A stretch of 64,000 bases of DNA from Agrobacterium larrymoorei (GCF_005145045.1 NZ_CP039691.1:880001-944000), one strand, 5' to 3'; counted from the stretch's first letter, positions 8,188 to 17,440 are shown. Translations and numbers: made by a program. The notes: generated by a model not told the origin, from the letters alone.

Positions 8188-8216
8188 CTTGAAACGCGCT
8201 GTGCCGATACATATTT
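8188..8216 (+). promoter_or_regulatory. Candidate heat-shock-type promoter of rpoH
   Basis: CTTGAA (8188-8193) is followed after 16 bp by CATATTT (8210-8216), about 98 bp upstream of the rpoH start. CTTGAA is the -35 element preferred by alphaproteobacterial RpoH. Autogenous heat-shock transcription of rpoH has been reported in Agrobacterium, so this match is plausible, but the -10 box is weak and the assignment is inference. Confidence 0.4.
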
Positions 8217-8313
8217 GTTACGTGGGTTGATGCGGGGTCGATAATGACCCGCGACATTGGTTCGCCTTATCGAAGGGAGCCTGCCTAGAACAAAGATATA
8301 AAGGGGGTGCTTT

Positions 8314-9216
8314 ATGGCCCGCAATAGTTTGCCATCCATTACAGCCGGTGAAGCCGGTCTCAATCGTTATCTCGATGAAATTCGCAAGTTCCCTATGCTG
8401 GAGCCGCAGGAAGAGTACATGCTTGGCAAGCGTTATGCCGAACATGGCGACCGCGATGCTGCGCATAAGCTGGTAACCAGCCACCTCCGTCTCGTGGCGA
8501 AGATTGCCATGGGCTATCGCGGTTATGGCCTGCCGATTGGCGAAGTTGTGTCCGAGGGCAATGTGGGCCTGATGCAGGCGGTGAAGAAGTTCGACCCGGA
8601 TCGCGGCTTCCGTCTGGCGACCTACGCCATGTGGTGGATCAAGGCCTCTATTCAGGAATATATCCTGCGTTCATGGTCACTGGTGAAGATGGGCACGACC
8701 GCAAACCAGAAGCGCCTGTTCTTCAACCTGCGCCGTTTGAAGGGCCGCCTTCAGGCCATTGATGATGGCGATCTGAAGCACGAACACGTCAAGGAAATCG
8801 CGACGAAGCTTCAGGTCTCCGAGGAAGAAGTTATTTCGATGAACCGCCGCCTCAGCGGCGACGCGTCTCTAAATGCGCCGATCAAGGCTTCCGAAGGTGA
8901 ATCCGGCCAGTGGCAGGATTGGCTGGTGGACGACCATGAGAGCCAGGAAACGGTTCTGATCGAGCAGGACGAGCTCGATACCCGTCGCCGTATGCTTTCC
9001 AAGGCGCTTGGCGTGCTGAATGATCGTGAGCGTCGCATTTTCGAGGCGCGCCGTCTGTCGGAAGATCCGGTGACGCTGGAAGAGCTGTCCAGCGAGTTCG
9101 ACATCAGCCGCGAGCGCGTGCGCCAGATCGAGGTTCGCGCCTTCGAAAAGGTGCAGGACGCGGTACAGAAGGAAGCTGAGGAAGCGGCGAAGGCACTGCG
9201 CGTAGTCGACGCGTAA
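8314..9216 (+). CDS. rpoH: RNA polymerase heat-shock sigma factor RpoH (sigma-32)
   Basis: The 300-residue sigma-70-family factor directs RNA polymerase to heat-shock promoters. Region 2 motifs are visible (HLRLVAKIAMGYRGYG, GLMQAVKKFDPDRGFRL, TYAMWWIKASIQEYIL). They are followed by the RpoH box QKRLFFNLRRLK (about residues 130-141), diagnostic of this subfamily and used by the degradation and chaperone feedback system. Region 4 carries the helix-turn-helix LEELSSEFDISRERVRQIE. The start has a GGGGG ribosome-binding site about 9 bp upstream. Rhizobia often have two rpoH genes, and which paralogue this is cannot be decided here. Confidence 0.95.
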   Translation: MARNSLPSITAGEAGLNRYLDEIRKFPMLEPQEEYMLGKRYAEHGDRDAAHKLVTSHLRLVAKIAMGYRGYGLPIGEVVSEGNVGLMQAVKKFDPDRGFRLATYAMWWIKASIQEYILRSWSLVKMGTTANQKRLFFNLRRLKGRLQAIDDGDLKHEHVKEIATKLQVSEEEVISMNRRLSGDASLNAPIKASEGESGQWQDWLVDDHESQETVLIEQDELDTRRRMLSKALGVLNDRERRIFEARRLSEDPVTLEELSSEFDISRERVRQIEVRAFEKVQDAVQKEAEEAAKALRVVDA

Positions 9217-9251
9217 CCTCGCGTCCCTGTTTCAGCGAATACCTCCCAAGC

Positions 9252-9287
9252 AAAAGCCCCGGTGAAGATGTTCACCGGGGCTTTTCT
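9252..9287. terminator. Bidirectional terminator between rpoH and the 764-residue gene
   Basis: A perfect stem AAAAGCCCCGGTGAA / TTCACCGGGGCTTTT with a short loop lies between the converging genes. It has T-rich flanks on the + strand and A-rich flanks that serve the - strand. Confidence 0.88.
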
Positions 9288-9300
9288 TTGAGGTCTGATT

Positions 9301-11595
9301 TTACTGGCCGTCGGCTGGAGACGCTGCCGTCCATTCGCGCAGTGCGGTGTCGAACGCAGCCTTGCCATCTGCACCCTTCTGAAGGGTCAGAAGTGCGCGG
9401 CGGCCGTTGCGGTAAGCAACCGGAATATCGATCCAGTCACGCGTTCTCATCAGTTCCAGATTGGTCTTGCGAGCATCCGGGAAGTCGTTTAGCGCGATCA
9501 TGTGGAAATCGTCGGTGATCTTTGCCGGAACGGCGATCAGGGCGTTGCCCCTGTCCTGCTCGGTGGACTTCATGGCAATGCGCTGGACGCTGTCGATGGC
9601 GCCGCCTTCGAAGCCGGGCGAAACCGAGAAGACGATCTCGACCAGATGGCTGGCTGGGAGGGACGGATCGGTATTGCGCTTGAAGGTGATCAAGGCGCTC
9701 AAGCCGCGGCCCGGAATGTTGATCTGGCCCTGCACCGTGGAAGATGGCTTGCCAGCATCATCCTGTTCACTCTGCAACGACCAGGAAACCGTACCTTCGA
9801 TGGCCGTCGGGACCGTTTGTCCAAGCACCTCTTCATAGAGGAACATGCGGTCGCCCTTGGCTGCGGCAGTCGCTGCGGGTGTCTGCTGCGCCGGTGCCTG
9901 ACCTGCCGGGGCAGGTGTGGTGGCGTTGGTCTGGGCCGGAGCCTCGTTCTGCTGATAGACCGACTGGCCCTCCGCCGTTGCAGGCTGGCCATTGGCGCCC
10001 GGGCCTGCACCTTCGTCACGTTCCGTGCCATCGGCCAGGAGCCGCTGGGTGAACTTGGTGCCGGTAACGGAGCCGTCATCCGCTGGTGTCGCAGCCGGTG
10101 GCGTCGTCTGGCTTTGCTGTCCGTTGGTCGCGGGCTGGGTCGGTGCGGGCGTCGTGGTGCCGTTCGCCGGTGCGGATGCCGTCTGCGTTGAACCGCTTGA
10201 GCCATTGCCGGTCTGCGCCGAATTGACGAGACCACCGACCATGTCGTTCAGCGCATCGCGGTTGGCCCAAAGCGCGTAACCGCCGCCTGCCAGAACGACC
10301 AGAATGCCGAGGCCGAGGACGATACCGGCGTAATTGCGCTTCTTTTTCTTCTTCGTGGCATAGGCAGCGGCGGGAATACCCTCGCTGACGAAGCCGGAAT
10401 CGAAATTGGAATTGCTTGCCTTGTCGCCACGATCATTGACGCCGCCATCATAGCCGATCAGGTCTTCCAGATCGTCCCAAGGGGTGCGTTCCTTGTCGTC
10501 TTTCTTGGCGGAGTCGACGGCGAAAGGATCCTCATCCGCGCGCGGAAGGGCGGGCGAGTTCTTTGATGGCAGATCGAGCGCGGTGTCCTGGAAATAGGAC
10601 GAGAAGTCCTCAACCACTGCCTGTTTCGGCTTGTCCTGCGCTACCGGTTCTTCATGCTGCTGGCGCTCGTCTTCGAAAGCGACTGGCTCCGCGGCATAGC
10701 GATGCTCTTCAGGCGCTTGGCGATGCTCGGGTTCGACATGCACTTCGCCGTAATAATTGGCTTGCCCGTTATAGCCCGCAGCATAGGGCAGGGGCTCATT
10801 TTCGTGCAGAACCTCGTCGTCCCGCTCATGCGCAGCAGGCTGTTCTTCGTGGCGCGGCGCTTCTTCGTAATGTTCTACGGCAGCATCGTCCGCCTTCTGC
10901 CATGGCTCTTCGCCCTGGTTATCCTGACCGACCCAATCGCGATGCGCGTGGTCCTCTTCCGCTACCGGTTCATGCTGAACGGGCGCGTAATGGACCTCTT
11001 CCGTGTTGGTGGTGAAATAGCTTGGCGCTTCGTCACGATAAGCCTCGGCTGGCTTATAGGGCTCGGGCTCGATTTCTTCCGCGTGGTAGGCTTCCGGCTC
11101 CCGGTAAGCTTCGGGCTCCGGGGCTACCTCGGCTGCGCGGTAAGCCGGTTCCTCGACAGGTTCCGTCTCCGCATAGCGTTCTTCTTCGCGAGGTTCTTCC
11201 TCGTAGGCATGATGCGCCGTTTCCGGCTCGGCGTGATGTTCCGGCTCGAGACGGACGGGTTCGACCGTATCGGGCTCTTCGGCGTAGCGCTGTTCCTGCG
11301 CTACGCTTTCTTCATAATAGGGAAAAGAGACGTCTGCTGCGGCAGGCGCGATATCGTCCTGCTCTTCCTCGGTTGCGGGAAGTGCTTCTGCGTATTCACC
11401 CTCGACCTCGGCAATAGCCGTGTCCAGCTTCAGGATCTGCCGGCGAAGCAGTTCTTCCGGCGGGCGCGGCTTCATGTTCTCAAGCTGGCGCACGACAGCG
11501 CTACGCGCCTTGTCGTATACCTTCGCCCGGTTTTCGGGAGTATTGTTCGCCAAGCCATCCACGGCTTTGCGAATGACTGCTACAAAATCCGCCAT
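9301..11595 (-). CDS. Large acidic, single-pass membrane protein of unknown function
   Basis: The 764-residue protein has a clear modular build. A conserved-looking N-terminal helix region (about 1-65, MADFVAVIRKAVDGLANN) is followed by a very long low-complexity segment (about 65-370) dominated by Glu, Pro, His, Ala and Tyr, with recurring EPEAYREPEAYHAEE-like units. Then come a basic stop KKKKKR, one transmembrane segment (about 418-443, IVLGLGILVVLAGGGYALW), a Thr/Ala/Pro/Gln linker and a C-terminal globular domain of about 170 residues with beta-rich character. The topology predicts an acidic cytoplasmic arm and a periplasmic C-terminal domain. I do not recognise the family. The ATG at 11595 follows GAGAAAG, and an upstream GTG at 11601 is possible. 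Confidence 0.8.
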   Translation of the reverse strand: MADFVAVIRKAVDGLANNTPENRAKVYDKARSAVVRQLENMKPRPPEELLRRQILKLDTAIAEVEGEYAEALPATEEEQDDIAPAAADVSFPYYEESVAQEQRYAEEPDTVEPVRLEPEHHAEPETAHHAYEEEPREEERYAETEPVEEPAYRAAEVAPEPEAYREPEAYHAEEIEPEPYKPAEAYRDEAPSYFTTNTEEVHYAPVQHEPVAEEDHAHRDWVGQDNQGEEPWQKADDAAVEHYEEAPRHEEQPAAHERDDEVLHENEPLPYAAGYNGQANYYGEVHVEPEHRQAPEEHRYAAEPVAFEDERQQHEEPVAQDKPKQAVVEDFSSYFQDTALDLPSKNSPALPRADEDPFAVDSAKKDDKERTPWDDLEDLIGYDGGVNDRGDKASNSNFDSGFVSEGIPAAAYATKKKKKRNYAGIVLGLGILVVLAGGGYALWANRDALNDMVGGLVNSAQTGNGSSGSTQTASAPANGTTTPAPTQPATNGQQSQTTPPAATPADDGSVTGTKFTQRLLADGTERDEGAGPGANGQPATAEGQSVYQQNEAPAQTNATTPAPAGQAPAQQTPAATAAAKGDRMFLYEEVLGQTVPTAIEGTVSWSLQSEQDDAGKPSSTVQGQINIPGRGLSALITFKRNTDPSLPASHLVEIVFSVSPGFEGGAIDSVQRIAMKSTEQDRGNALIAVPAKITDDFHMIALNDFPDARKTNLELMRTRDWIDIPVAYRNGRRALLTLQKGADGKAAFDTALREWTAASPADGQ

Positions 11596-11664
11596 AAGCA
11601 CTTTCTCGTCGAGGCCAGCATATGCTGACCCGAAATGGTTTATGAATCCTGACCGCGGAGGAGA

Positions 11665-12963
11665 TTAATCCTCAAATGGATCAGTCACAAGTATGGTGTC
11701 GTCGCGCTCTGGGCTGGTGGAGAGCAGGGCCACCGGTGCGCCGATCAATTCCTCGACCTGACGAACATACTTGATTGCTTGAGCAGGCAAATCCGCCCAT
11801 TTGCGGGCACCGACCGTCGATTCTTTCCAGCCTTCCAGCGTGATGTAGATCGGCTCCACGCGTGCCTGTGCACCCTGGCTTGCTGGCAGGTGTTCGATTT
11901 CCTGACCGTCCAGCTTGTAGCCGACGCAAATCTTCAGCTCATCCAGCCCGTCCAGAACGTCGAGCTTGGTCAGCGCAATGCCGGTGATGCCGTTGGTGGC
12001 AACCGACTGGCGAACCAGTGCCGCATCGAACCAGCCGCAACGGCGCTTGCGGCCTGTGACGGTGCCGAATTCATGACCCTTTTCACCGAGGAACTGACCG
12101 ATTTCATCGTTCAATTCGGTCGGGAAGGGGCCTTCGCCAACGCGCGTCGTGTAAGCCTTGGTGATGCCGAGAATGTAACCCAGCGAACCCGGACCCATGC
12201 CGGAACCGGCAGCTGCCTGACCTGCAACCGTGTTGGACGAGGTGACATAGGGATATGTGCCGTGGTCGATATCGAGCAGCGAGCCCTGAGCGCCTTCGAA
12301 CAGGATGCGCGCGCCAGCGCGGCGCTTCTTGTCCAGCAGCAGCCACACGGTTTCGCTGAAGGGCAGGATCTTGTCTGCGATCGAGGTCAGCTCTTCCATG
12401 ATCGTGTCGTGGCTGACTTCGGCAGCGCCGAAACCGCGGCGAAGCGCGTTGTGGTGCGTGAGGATACGGTCCACCTTGGCGGACAGCGCCTCGCGGTCTT
12501 CCAGATCCATCACGCGGATTGCGCGGCGGCCGACCTTGTCTTCATAGGCCGGGCCGATGCCGCGGCGCGTCGTGCCGATCTTGGTGCCGCTGTTGGAAGC
12601 GGCATCTTCGCGCATGCCATCCAGCTCGCGGTGCAGGGAGAGAATGAGGGTCGCGTTGTCGGCAATGCGCAGGTTCTCAGCGGTAACCTTCACGCCCTGG
12701 GCTTCCAGACGGCCCATTTCCGCGATCAGCGCGTGCGGATCGACGACGACGCCATTGCCGATGACGGCCAGCTTGCCGGGGCGGACAACGCCGGAAGGGA
12801 GCAGCGACAGCTTGTAGCTGACGCCATCAATGACAAGCGTATGACCGGCATTATGACCGCCCTGATAGCGCACGACGACGTCGGCACGCTCGGACAACCA
12901 GTCAACAATCTTACCCTTGCCTTCATCGCCCCACTGCGAGCCGACCACGACTACATTCGTCAT
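11665..12963 (-). CDS. purA: Adenylosuccinate synthetase
   Basis: The 432-residue cytoplasmic enzyme joins IMP and aspartate using GTP to form adenylosuccinate, the first committed step to AMP. Signatures are complete: [15 protein letters not shown] at the N-terminus (GTP loop and catalytic Asp/His), GGHNAGHT, the [14 protein letters not shown] region, [18 protein letters not shown] and [12 protein letters not shown]. Length matches the bacterial family. It is separated from the upstream acidic-protein gene by about 70 bp on the same strand and is divergent from the DMT transporter gene. Confidence 0.97.
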   Translation of the reverse strand: MTNVVVVGSQWGDEGKGKIVDWLSERADVVVRYQGGHNAGHTLVIDGVSYKLSLLPSGVVRPGKLAVIGNGVVVDPHALIAEMGRLEAQGVKVTAENLRIADNATLILSLHRELDGMREDAASNSGTKIGTTRRGIGPAYEDKVGRRAIRVMDLEDREALSAKVDRILTHHNALRRGFGAAEVSHDTIMEELTSIADKILPFSETVWLLLDKKRRAGARILFEGAQGSLLDIDHGTYPYVTSSNTVAGQAAAGSGMGPGSLGYILGITKAYTTRVGEGPFPTELNDEIGQFLGEKGHEFGTVTGRKRRCGWFDAALVRQSVATNGITGIALTKLDVLDGLDELKICVGYKLDGQEIEHLPASQGAQARVEPIYITLEGWKESTVGARKWADLPAQAIKYVRQVEELIGAPVALLSTSPERDDTILVTDPFED

Positions 12964-13100
12964 TTCTTGCTTTCCTGCTCATGGCGCCCCGGGACGCCCT
13001 TAACTCAAACCCGCAAATCTATACTGTGTTGTTTTGCGGAAAGCGACCCTGTTTATGCGGCGGAATTTTGCTTTTGTGTGATAATTTTGCTCTTGCGGTG

Positions 13101-14072
13101 ATGAGAAAGCGTGCAATCGCGCTTGCGAAGCTCAATACAGGCGTGCAGAAGTTCGGTAGTTCATCACCTGAAAGCAATTGCGCCGTGCCCTCCAGAGCCT
13201 ATCTCGTTCTTATCGTTGCAGCATTGTGTTGGGGCGGAAATGCCGTGGCGGGCAAGCTGGCGGTGGGCCATGTCAGCCCCATGGTGCTGACGTTTTTGCG
13301 CTGGGTTCTGGCGGTTTCGATCATCGTTGCCATTTCCCTGCCGCAGCTGAAACGGGACTGGCCGGTGGTCAAAACGCGGCTGCCCTATTTCTTCGTGCTC
13401 GGTGCCGTTGGCTATACCTGCTTCAACGCGTCACTCTATACGGCGCTCAATTATACCTCCGCAATCAATGCCGCCGTCATACAGGCCGTCATTCCGATGG
13501 TGATCTTCATTTTCAATTTCGCCCTGTTTCGGACGAAGGTGTTTGCAGGGCAGGTGATCGGCTTCGTGCTGACGATTTTCGGTGTTGCGCTCTTGGCATC
13601 GCGTGGAGACCTGATGTCGCTGGTCCGGTTGCAGTTCAATCCCGGCGACGCAATCATGCTGCTCGCGGTGCTCGCCTATGCCATCTACACCGTTATCCTG
13701 CGCTGGAAGCCGGCTGTAGACTGGCGCACCCTGATGGCGATACCTGCCGCCGCTGCGCTTATCACATCGGTACCGCTGATGCTGTGGGAGGTGTCCAGAG
13801 AGATCGCCATCTGGCCCGATGCCAAGGGCTGGGTAATTACGGTCTATACGGCACTGTTTCCGTCGCTGGTGGCGCAGATATTCTTCATCAAGGGCGTCGA
13901 AACCATCGGCCCCAACCGTGCGGGGCTGTTCATCAACCTCATTCCGGTATTCGGCACATTTCTCTCGGTGCTGATTATTGGCGAGACGCTGCATTCCTAC
14001 CAGATCGTGGCGCTTCTGCTGGCGCTGGGCGGCATTGCCGTGGCGGAACGAAAAAAGCCGCCCGTTTCGTGA
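13101..14072 (+). CDS. DMT-superfamily (EamA) transporter
   Basis: The protein is about 323 residues from the ATG at 13101 and contains around ten hydrophobic segments forming two EamA repeats, the drug/metabolite transporter fold that usually exports small molecules. Typical motifs include AALCWGGNAVAGKLA in the first helix, INAAVIQAVIPMVIFIF, and IGPNRAGLFINLIPVFG before the last helices. The start is uncertain: no good ribosome-binding site precedes 13101, and a GTG near 13184 would give a more usual DMT N-terminus. The substrate cannot be inferred from position. Confidence 0.8.
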   Translation: MRKRAIALAKLNTGVQKFGSSSPESNCAVPSRAYLVLIVAALCWGGNAVAGKLAVGHVSPMVLTFLRWVLAVSIIVAISLPQLKRDWPVVKTRLPYFFVLGAVGYTCFNASLYTALNYTSAINAAVIQAVIPMVIFIFNFALFRTKVFAGQVIGFVLTIFGVALLASRGDLMSLVRLQFNPGDAIMLLAVLAYAIYTVILRWKPAVDWRTLMAIPAAAALITSVPLMLWEVSREIAIWPDAKGWVITVYTALFPSLVAQIFFIKGVETIGPNRAGLFINLIPVFGTFLSVLIIGETLHSYQIVALLLALGGIAVAERKKPPVS

Positions 14073-14127
14073 GGCGCGGGGCCTGACGAAAAAGGCGGCA
14101 GTCAGTCATGATGGTTTGAAGGATGGA

Positions 14128-14361
14128 TCAGATGGAAATCGGTGTCTGATCGAAACGCTCGAAATAGTGGTCGAGCATCATCAACGTTCTGTCGCGCTCA
14201 AAATCCGCTTTTTCGCTTTCGGTCAGTGCAGAGGCGACCACGCTGCGCTCGATGGAGGCGAAGCTTCTGGCAAAGCTGCCGGGGCCTGCGGCATCCGCAT
14301 GGCTGGCGATGGATGCGATGACGATGCCGCACAGTGCGGCAGCAAAAAGCTTCTTCAACAT
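14128..14361 (-). CDS. Small secreted protein of unknown function
   Basis: The 77-residue protein has a signal peptide (about 1-24, MLKKLFAAALCGIVIASIASH then ADA) and a short mature chain, SFARSFASIERSVV followed by LMMLDHYFERFDQTP. It has no cysteines in the mature part and no recognised domain. The frame has a well-formed signal sequence and codon use like its neighbours, which supports a real gene. It sits alone between converging and diverging genes. The stretch 14362-14574 upstream shows no gene. Confidence 0.55.
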   Translation of the reverse strand: MLKKLFAAALCGIVIASIASHADAAGPGSFARSFASIERSVVASALTESEKADFERDRTLMMLDHYFERFDQTPISI

Positions 14362-14574
14362 GTCAAACCCCGTTTTTAATGGCCAGCTTGCCCGCTTGGC
14401 TCTGCGCTTGGTTATTGCGCCGGGATTTTGTTCTTGTCTCTCCGGCGCCTGTGAAGACCAATCTAGTCCCCAAGCTTTGCGGCGGCTTTAAACCGATAGC
14501 TACAATTTTATCGGTCTTTATTTTTAATGCGATCTATCGCGATTTTTTTGATTCCGGTGCCGCTTCGAAGCAGG

Positions 14575-15726
14575 TCAGCTCTTCTGCCTTGTGATCAAAT
14601 CACTTGCGCGGCCCGCGAGATTTTGTCGTCCGCTGTCATTTGCAGCATTGGCGATGAGCGCTGGGATGGGCGATGCATCGCCTTCCTGGGCTGCGGTTAG
14701 CGCAATCATGCGGGCGGCGATCTGGGCGATTTCCTTGCGGATGGCCTCGTCGTTCTTGTCACCCTTGACGTTCAGCAGACGCTCGGTCAACGCCGTGCCC
14801 TGATTGCGGATGTCCTCGATTTCGCGCGCCAGCCGATCCGGTGTTTCGCTCGTGGCTTCAGGCTGCGCAGCTACTGCTGCGACTGCGGCGGGGGACGTTG
14901 CATCGCCGGAGAGGCGCTCTTTCAGGCGCGCGATTTCCTGCGCCCGGCGTTCGAGCAGGGTGTCGTTATCGGCGTTGCGGGCAGCTTCCTTGGCGAGTTG
15001 ATCCTCGAGACGCGCAATCTTGCGGCTCTCGCGGCTCATGTGGTTGGCGGCCTCGCGGTTCTTCGTTGACGCCTCTTCGAGTTCCTTGGTGATGGCCTCG
15101 CGCTCCTTGCGCCAGGTGGCCGTTTTATGCTTGGACTGCTCCACCTCGATATCACGGGCGGACAGGGTGATCTTGAGATCGTCCAACTCGCGGGAAATGG
15201 CGCCGATTCGCTTGGTGAGGTTGGAGATTTCCTGCGTGCGGGCGATCGCCGATTCTTCCGCATCGTTCAGCTTCGTCGTCAGCCGCGCCGCTGCGTCTTC
15301 ATGGCGGCGGGCCTTGGCGCGCAGGTCGCCAGCTTCCAAAGTCATGTTTTCGAGCTGAAGCTTCAATTCGCGTGTTTCGGCCAGAAGCCTGCTGGCATCG
15401 CCCACGGCGGCATCATTTCGAAATTTCAGCGAAAGCGCCTTTTCGCGCTCGGTATCCAGTTCCTGCCGGGCGCGGGCATTTTCAGCGGCGTAAAGCGCGC
15501 GCGCCATATCCTTTTGCGCGCGCACTTCCTGCGGGCTCATCGGCATGGTGGCGCGCAGTTTCCGCTCCGTATAGGCCACGATGCGCCGGTGGATTGCGGG
15601 CGCCAGAAGCGAGACCAGCAGGATTGCGCAGAGAAAACCAAGGCCGAAAATAAGGGCGTACTCAATCACGCGCAGCACTCTCCACTGGCCGTGCGAGGCG
15701 GGCAAATGGCCCGCAGCACGACTCAT
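14575..15726 (-). CDS. Membrane-anchored coiled-coil protein, unknown function
   Basis: The 383-residue protein has one N-terminal transmembrane helix (about 23-45, YALIFGLGFLCAILLVSLLAP), then about 250 residues of heptad-rich, charged coiled coil (from VRAQKDMARALYAAENARAR through LEDQLAKEAARNADN). A proline/alanine-rich patch (SPAAVAAVAAQPEAT) and a shorter helical C-terminus follow. The shape suggests an inner-membrane scaffold extending into the cytoplasm or periplasm. I do not recognise a characterised family. A slightly shorter start at VIEYAL is possible. Confidence 0.75.
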   Translation of the reverse strand: MSRAAGHLPASHGQWRVLRVIEYALIFGLGFLCAILLVSLLAPAIHRRIVAYTERKLRATMPMSPQEVRAQKDMARALYAAENARARQELDTEREKALSLKFRNDAAVGDASRLLAETRELKLQLENMTLEAGDLRAKARRHEDAAARLTTKLNDAEESAIARTQEISNLTKRIGAISRELDDLKITLSARDIEVEQSKHKTATWRKEREAITKELEEASTKNREAANHMSRESRKIARLEDQLAKEAARNADNDTLLERRAQEIARLKERLSGDATSPAAVAAVAAQPEATSETPDRLAREIEDIRNQGTALTERLLNVKGDKNDEAIRKEIAQIAARMIALTAAQEGDASPIPALIANAANDSGRQNLAGRASDLITRQKS

Positions 15727-15828
15727 TTTAAATCGGTGCGAAGAATTTCACGCCAATCTTGCGCCAGTCGTAACGGGCAGATCGGGGTCGCACCAGGGCA
15801 TTTTATCGAAAATTACGATGAAAGCGAA

Positions 15829-16419
15829 TCAGAAGGGGTTCCATGTCGGCTGGGGTGTCAGCTTCAGATAGCCCACATTGATGCCGAGGCGCGCGCCGAC
15901 GCCGGTTCTGATCGGCGCAATGGTGACATCGCTGTTCTTGAGAACCGTCATGCCAACGCCCGCGACGATGAAGGCCGAGCCGCTGACGCCGCCATAGCGA
16001 CGGTACAGCGAATTGACCGCCGGCAGGTTATAAACGAGCATCATGGCACGGGTTCCCTGACCGCCATAATCGAGGCCGAGCGACGGGCCCTGCCAGAAAA
16101 CCGGATGCTGGCCCGCATTCTTCGTGTACAGCGTGCCTTCGCCATAGGTCAGGCCAGCAACGAATGCGCCTGAGCCTTCTTGTCCGAGAATATAGCCGTT
16201 TGGCAGACCATATTGCTGGAATGCGCGTTCCACGACCTTCGCCAACCCACCCGTCGTCTCGCCGAAGAAGCCGTGACCGGCATCGACAATTTCCTGAATG
16301 GTATATTGATCGCTGCTTTGCGCCGATGCCTGCGCTGCCGACAGGGACAGGCTCGCGAGGATCACGAAAATCTTGACCAGTCCGAGGCGTGCGATGGTGC
16401 GGAGTTCGTTAAGTCGCAT
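15829..16419 (-). CDS. Exported DUF1134-family protein (ligand-binding-like EipB/YSC84 style)
   Basis: The 196-residue protein starts MRLNELRTIARLG and has a signal peptide ending near ASAQSS. The mature part is dominated by glycine- and beta-rich sequence (GEGTLYTKNAGQHPVFWQG, SLGLDYGGQGTRAMML, SGSAFIVAGVGMTVL), a pattern I associate with DUF1134 proteins of alphaproteobacteria. These are envelope proteins of unknown biochemical role. The ATG at 16419 is used because the longer frame adds an implausible Asn/Arg-rich leader before the signal peptide. It is monocistronic, with the hairpin repeat at 16525 upstream. Confidence 0.75.
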   Translation of the reverse strand: MRLNELRTIARLGLVKIFVILASLSLSAAQASAQSSDQYTIQEIVDAGHGFFGETTGGLAKVVERAFQQYGLPNGYILGQEGSGAFVAGLTYGEGTLYTKNAGQHPVFWQGPSLGLDYGGQGTRAMMLVYNLPAVNSLYRRYGGVSGSAFIVAGVGMTVLKNSDVTIAPIRTGVGARLGINVGYLKLTPQPTWNPF

Positions 16420-16524
16420 CGTCAGTTCCGTTCGTCTGTTTGTTACCGTTATTCTGTTAAGACATTTGGCATTTTGAGACCATGATATTAACAATCGGTT
16501 TACCAAATATGGTGTCATTATGGC

Positions 16525-16705
16525 TTAGAGCGCTTCCTGGTTAAATGGCAACGTTCTGCCAAGCCCTACGGGTTGGTTGAAACGGGCCACCTGCTTGCAC
16601 GGACGGCTTGGCCGTATGCTGAGGCTACGGCACGCGCCGCCCGCACAAGCAGGTGGCCCGTTTGAACCAACAGAACCGTTGCCATTTAACCAGGAAACGC
16701 TCTAA
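16525..16705. repeat. 181-bp imperfect inverted repeat (RIME2-like palindromic element)
   Basis: The outer arms 16525-16558 and 16671-16705 are inverted copies (TTAGAGCG, CTGGTTAAATGGCAACG and its complement CGTTGCCATTTAACCAG). The inner arms GGTTGGTTGAAACGGGCCAC (from 16571) and its complement at 16646-16670 continue the pairing, leaving a GC-rich core. The whole can fold into one long hairpin. Size and form fit the rhizobial intergenic mosaic elements (RIME2 class), but this is recalled, not searched. It fills most of the gap before chpT. Confidence 0.85.
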
Positions 16706-16750
16706 CAATTTCGATGAGGTCCGCGCAGCACTTGCGCAGGAGAAAAAATT

Positions 16751-17404
16751 ATGACGACCAAACTTGCTCTTTCTCTGTCCGGCCCAGATCTGGCGGCTCT
16801 TCTTTGCAGCCGCGTCTGCCATGACGTCATCTCGCCGGTCGGTGCCATCAACAATGGTCTCGAGCTTCTGGACGAGGGCGGTGCGGATGCAGATGCGCTG
16901 GATCTGATCCGCACCTCTGCTCTCAACGCTTCCGTCAGACTGAAGTTTGCCCGCCTGGCTTTCGGTGCTTCCGGTTCCGCCGGGGCGTCCATCGATACGG
17001 GCGAGGCTGAAAAGGCCGCAAAGGACTTCGCCAGTGCAGAAAAAAAGGTGGAAGTCACCTGGACCGGACCGCGCGCCATCGTGCCGAAGAACCGGGTAAA
17101 GCTGCTGCTCAATCTCTTCCTCGTTGCCTACAGCGCCATTCCGCGCGGCGGCAATGCGGATGTCACGCTGGAAAATCCCGAAGGTGACGCCAGGTTCGAA
17201 ATCACCGTCAAGGGCCGCATGATGCGCGTGCCCGCCAAGTTCGCAGCGCTTGCCGAAGGCACGGAAGAAGAGGCAATCGACGCCCATTCCGTTCAGCCTT
17301 ACTACACGCTGTTGCTGGCCGAAGAGGCGGGCATGAAGATCGAATACAAAATACATGAAGACCGCGTGGTCTTTACCGCGCATGTGGTTGAAACCGCTGC
17401 GTGA
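16751..17404 (+). CDS. chpT: Histidine phosphotransferase ChpT
   Basis: The 217-residue protein matches ChpT, the phosphotransferase that passes phosphate from the hybrid kinase CckA to CtrA and CpdR in the alphaproteobacterial cell-cycle relay. A DHp-like helix carries His24 in SRVCHDVISPVGAINNGLE, and the C-terminal part is a degenerate, ATP-less kinase-like domain (KLLLNLFLVAYSAIPRGG, YYTLLLAEEAGMKIEY). Its partner ctrA is 1.3 kb away. A ribosome-binding site AGGAG lies about 8 bp upstream. The 181-bp hairpin repeat lies immediately before it and may affect its expression. Confidence 0.92.
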   Translation: MTTKLALSLSGPDLAALLCSRVCHDVISPVGAINNGLELLDEGGADADALDLIRTSALNASVRLKFARLAFGASGSAGASIDTGEAEKAAKDFASAEKKVEVTWTGPRAIVPKNRVKLLLNLFLVAYSAIPRGGNADVTLENPEGDARFEITVKGRMMRVPAKFAALAEGTEEEAIDAHSVQPYYTLLLAEEAGMKIEYKIHEDRVVFTAHVVETAA

Positions 17405-17413
17405 TTGCTTGAA

Positions 17414-17440
17414 ATCGGGCCGCCTCACAAGGCGGCCCGA
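17414..17440. terminator. Hairpin between chpT and the acetyltransferase gene
   Basis: A strong stem CGGGCCGCCT / AGGCGGCCCG with a CACA loop lies between converging genes. The T-tract is poor on both sides, so it may act as a weak terminator or mRNA end stabiliser. Confidence 0.6.

Noticed and set aside
11779..13101. 440-codon plus-strand frame opposite purA
   Set aside because: It overlaps a fully conserved purA and lacks any known motif.
14362..14574. Coding gene in the gap before the coiled-coil gene
   Set aside because: The only frames here lack ribosome-binding sites and conserved character; the region is more likely regulatory.
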